The notes below the pieces were generated by a model. The model saw only the letters and a list, made by a program, of their open reading frames with translations, was not told where the DNA came from and ran no database searches. Made by a program: the position numbers and the translations under genes. Below, in pieces: positions 4,077 through 6,371 of a stretch of DNA of 6,371 bases (position 1 is its first letter; each line of letters begins with the position of its first letter). Origin of the DNA: Candidatus Hebobacteria bacterium. Its GTDB lineage: Bacteria; Armatimonadota; Hebobacteria; Hebobacterales; Hebobacteraceae. The stretch spans positions 1 through 6,371 of the forward strand of contig JALGTT010000076.1 in NCBI GenBank assembly GCA_029821235.1, given 5' to 3'.

Positions 4077-6371
4077 TTATGTGTCGAAGGTCCTCCCGGC
4101 TGCGCGGAGCAGGTGTAGCTGCTCTGCCAGGACCTTCTCCAGTTCCTCCGCAGGCATGGGAGGCGCGAAGAGGTGTCCCTGCATCTCAACGCAGCCGCGC
4201 TCCATCAGGAACTTGCGCTGCTCCTCCGTCTCCACCCCCTCGGCGATGATGCGCAAGTGCAGAGCTTTGGCCATCGCGATGACGGCCTCCACGATTACTT
4301 TGCTGGTTTCCTGCCTCGCAACATCTCGGATGAAGGACCGGTCAATCTTGAGCGCCCCCACGGGCAGCAATTTCAGATGAATGAGAGATGAACTGCCAAC
4401 GCCGAAGTCATCAACGGTGACGCCCACCCCCTGCTCTCGCAACTCATGCATCTTGGCGATGCCCCGCTCGACGTTCCACATCAGCGTCTGCTCGCTGATC
4501 TCCACCTCCAGGAGTTCAGGCGGGAGCCCCGTCTTGTCGAGTGCATCGCTCACCCTATTCACGGCGCGTTCCAGGTTGAACTCGCGCCCGGACAAGTTCA
4601 CCGCCAGTCTCACGGGAGCGCCGCCGGTCTGCTCCTGGTGCCACTTGAGTGCCTGAGCGCAGGCGGTTTCCAGCATCCACTCCCCGAGCGGCTCGATCAG
4701 GCCCATCTCCTCCACGGTAGCGATGAACTTGTTGGCCGGCAACAGCCCCCGGGTGGGATGCTGCCAGCGCAGAAGGGCCTCCACCGCCACCACGCGGCCG
4801 GTTTCCACATTCACCTGGGGTTGGTAGTACACTAGGAACTGCCTCTCCTTCAGCGCGTGGTGGAGCTCTGCCTGGAGCACCAGCTTACCATGTGCGCTGT
4901 CCTTCCCCCCTGGAGCGTAGAGATGCCACCTGCTCCGGCCGCGACGCTTTGCCTCGTAGAGCGCGGCATCGGCCTGCTGGAGCAAGCGGGTGGGATCGTC
5001 GCCATCGAGCGGGTAGAGGCTCACCCCGATGCTGGCCGTGATGGTGATCTCGTGGCCGTCCAGGAGAAAGGGCCGGGACAGCACCTCCATCATCCGCGCG
5101 GCGACCCTCTTCGCGGCCTTCGCCTTCTTGATGTTGGGCAGCAGCACCGCGAACTCGTCTCCGCCGATGCGGCAGGCGAGATCGCTCTCCCTCAGGGACT
5201 CACCCAGCCTCACTGCGATCTCCCGCAGCAACCGGTCTCCCACCGCGTGGCCGTAGGTGTCGTTCACCATCTTGAAATGGTCCAGGTCCAATGCCAGGAG
5301 GGCCACGCCGGTGCCGGCATCCCGCGCCTGTGCGAGGGTATCCCGGAGGCGTCTTTCGAACACCCTCCGATTCGGCAGCCCGGTGACCGCGTCGTGAGAG
5401 GCCTGGTACCTGATCACCGCTTCTGCCTTCTCCAGCGCGTCGAGCATGTTGTTCACGCTCATGGCAAGGGCCGCCAGTTCGTCCCGTCCATCCACTGCGA
5501 CTCGCGCGGTGGGATCACCCTTTTGCTCGATCTCCTCTATGTCCGTCTTGAGCCGAGCGAGACGGGATAGAACCACTCTTCCCAGGAGCAGGAAGTTCAT
5601 GGATCCCACCGCCAGAATCCCGAGGGCCAGTACCATTACGCTGTACAACACCGTGGCCTGCCCCTGCGCGTAGATCTGTCTGGGCTTGGTGATTCGCAGA
5701 ATGAGTCCGGGCTCGCCGTACATGTCCTGAAGGAGGGTATATCCCGCGATCTCTTTGCTGTCCAGAGGTCTCACCAGCACCCCTGACTGCGGAGAGAGTT
5801 CGCGCGCGACCTGCTGCACATCGGCGGGTAGATCTTTTCCTCCCAAGACATAGAGGCCCAATGACAGTCGTGTCCGCTCCGAGAGGGCCTCGATCTGTGT
5901 TCTTGTCAGGAACCTTCCCAGAACAACGGCGCCGCAAGGAGGTGCCGTGTGGTCGTTGCTGGTGACCGGAGCGGAGGCGATCAAGACAGGGCCCTCGGGA
6001 AGCACCAACAGACCTCTGGACGGCTCCTCAGGCCCGCGGTGCTTCACCAGGGGACTGTCGGGCGGGAAACCTTCCTTCAAACTCTCTGGAATCGGGGCGG
6101 GCCTCCCCCTCTCCAAATCCCAGCCTATGGCATCGAAGATGCGGCCTGAGGTGTCCACGAAGATCATGAAGTTCAGCCGCAGTGGCGGCAAGGTGCTCTC
6201 CCCGAGGTTCTCCTCCACGTAGGCCGGATTCTCTCCCAAGAGGAACGATCTGGTCTCATCCCAGCCCCCCCAGTCCATTGCCGTGCTCGACATGGCCTCC
6301 AGGTCACCATCCAACGCGTTCCCGACCCGGCCCACATCCTCGCGAACCGTCTCCTCCTCCAGGCGGACGAA
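4077..6371 (-). CDS. CHASE4-HAMP-GGDEF-EAL cyclic-di-GMP enzyme (partial, 5' end beyond the window)
   Basis: This is a membrane protein that can in principle both make and degrade c-di-GMP. The frame stays open to the right edge (FVRLEEETVRED precedes the GTG at 6335), so the true start and first membrane helix lie outside. Numbering here is from the first codon in the window, 764 residues visible. Residues 1 to about 235 are a CHASE4-like extracellular sensor with DWGGWDET at 33-40. A membrane helix spans about 241-265, followed by HAMP to about 315. GGDEF is intact at 403-407, with metal-binding Asp362 and an RxxD inhibition site at 394-397, five residues ahead. The EAL domain has EALLRW from 531, Asn592, Glu624, Asp654-Asp655, Lys675, Glu711 and Gln731, so hydrolysis looks possible. 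Loop 6 reads DDFGVGSSS instead of the usual DDFGTGYSS. Both domains look competent; the net direction and the signal sensed are unknown. Confidence 0.93.
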   Translation of the reverse strand, partial: FVRLEEETVREDVGRVGNALDGDLEAMSSTAMDWGGWDETRSFLLGENPAYVEENLGESTLPPLRLNFMIFVDTSGRIFDAIGWDLERGRPAPIPESLKEGFPPDSPLVKHRGPEEPSRGLLVLPEGPVLIASAPVTSNDHTAPPCGAVVLGRFLTRTQIEALSERTRLSLGLYVLGGKDLPADVQQVARELSPQSGVLVRPLDSKEIAGYTLLQDMYGEPGLILRITKPRQIYAQGQATVLYSVMVLALGILAVGSMNFLLLGRVVLSRLARLKTDIEEIEQKGDPTARVAVDGRDELAALAMSVNNMLDALEKAEAVIRYQASHDAVTGLPNRRVFERRLRDTLAQARDAGTGVALLALDLDHFKMVNDTYGHAVGDRLLREIAVRLGESLRESDLACRIGGDEFAVLLPNIKKAKAAKRVAARMMEVLSRPFLLDGHEITITASIGVSLYPLDGDDPTRLLQQADAALYEAKRRGRSRWHLYAPGGKDSAHGKLVLQAELHHALKERQFLVYYQPQVNVETGRVVAVEALLRWQHPTRGLLPANKFIATVEEMGLIEPLGEWMLETACAQALKWHQEQTGGAPVRLAVNLSGREFNLERAVNRVSDALDKTGLPPELLEVEISEQTLMWNVERGIAKMHELREQGVGVTVDDFGVGSSSLIHLKLLPVGALKIDRSFIRDVARQETSKVIVEAVIAMAKALHLRIIAEGVETEEQRKFLMERGCVEMQGHLFAPPMPAEELEKVLAEQLHLLRAAGRTFDT
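4087..4136 (-). repeat. Nested inverted repeat at the 3' end of the c-di-GMP gene
   Basis: AAGGTCCT (4087-4094) pairs with AGGACCTT (4129-4136). Inside it GAGCAG (4107-4112) pairs with CTGCTC (4119-4124) around a 6-base loop, with an unequal internal loop between the two stems. It covers the last codons before the TAA at 4077-4079. No U-tract follows in the mRNA (the next bases are C-rich), so it is not a classical intrinsic terminator. It could block 3' exonucleases or pause transcription. Confidence 0.45.

Overview
This is a GC-rich bacterial window in which every credible gene is on the minus strand, so the genes read from right to left. Strong Shine-Dalgarno (SD) sites, a sigma70-type promoter and the GGDEF/EAL protein all point to a bacterium. 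Nothing fixes the phylum. It could be an uncultured high-GC lineage, and the broken left end could reflect either real decay or a draft assembly.

Right half (4077-6371): one long, partial gene for a membrane cyclic-di-GMP enzyme. The order is a CHASE4-like sensor, a membrane helix, HAMP, GGDEF and EAL. Its start lies beyond the right edge. The last ~50 bases of the gene hold a strong inverted repeat.

Middle (1711-4076): a 108-base gap holds a near-consensus promoter whose predicted start of transcription is almost at the ATG of the next gene, so that mRNA would be essentially leaderless. The gene is a XerC/D-sized tyrosine recombinase in which most of the usual catalytic positions are substituted. 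A GT-B glycosyltransferase follows 68 bases later; its start is set by an SD site.

Left half (1-1766): the glycosyltransferase overlaps a six-hairpin (alpha/alpha barrel) glycosidase-like protein by 56 bases. That gene overlaps an unrecognised 146-residue gene by 41 bases. Beyond this is a frame-broken remnant resembling the start of the nuclease domain of a phage terminase large subunit, running off the left edge.

Recombinase, glycosyltransferase, barrel protein and the small gene look like one transcription unit: same strand, short gaps or overlaps, and the same 8-base SD spacing at three successive starts. A plausible reading is a surface or storage glycan pair next to a c-di-GMP enzyme, placed between a recombinase and phage-like debris. 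The functional link between the c-di-GMP gene and the glycan genes is inference from position only.
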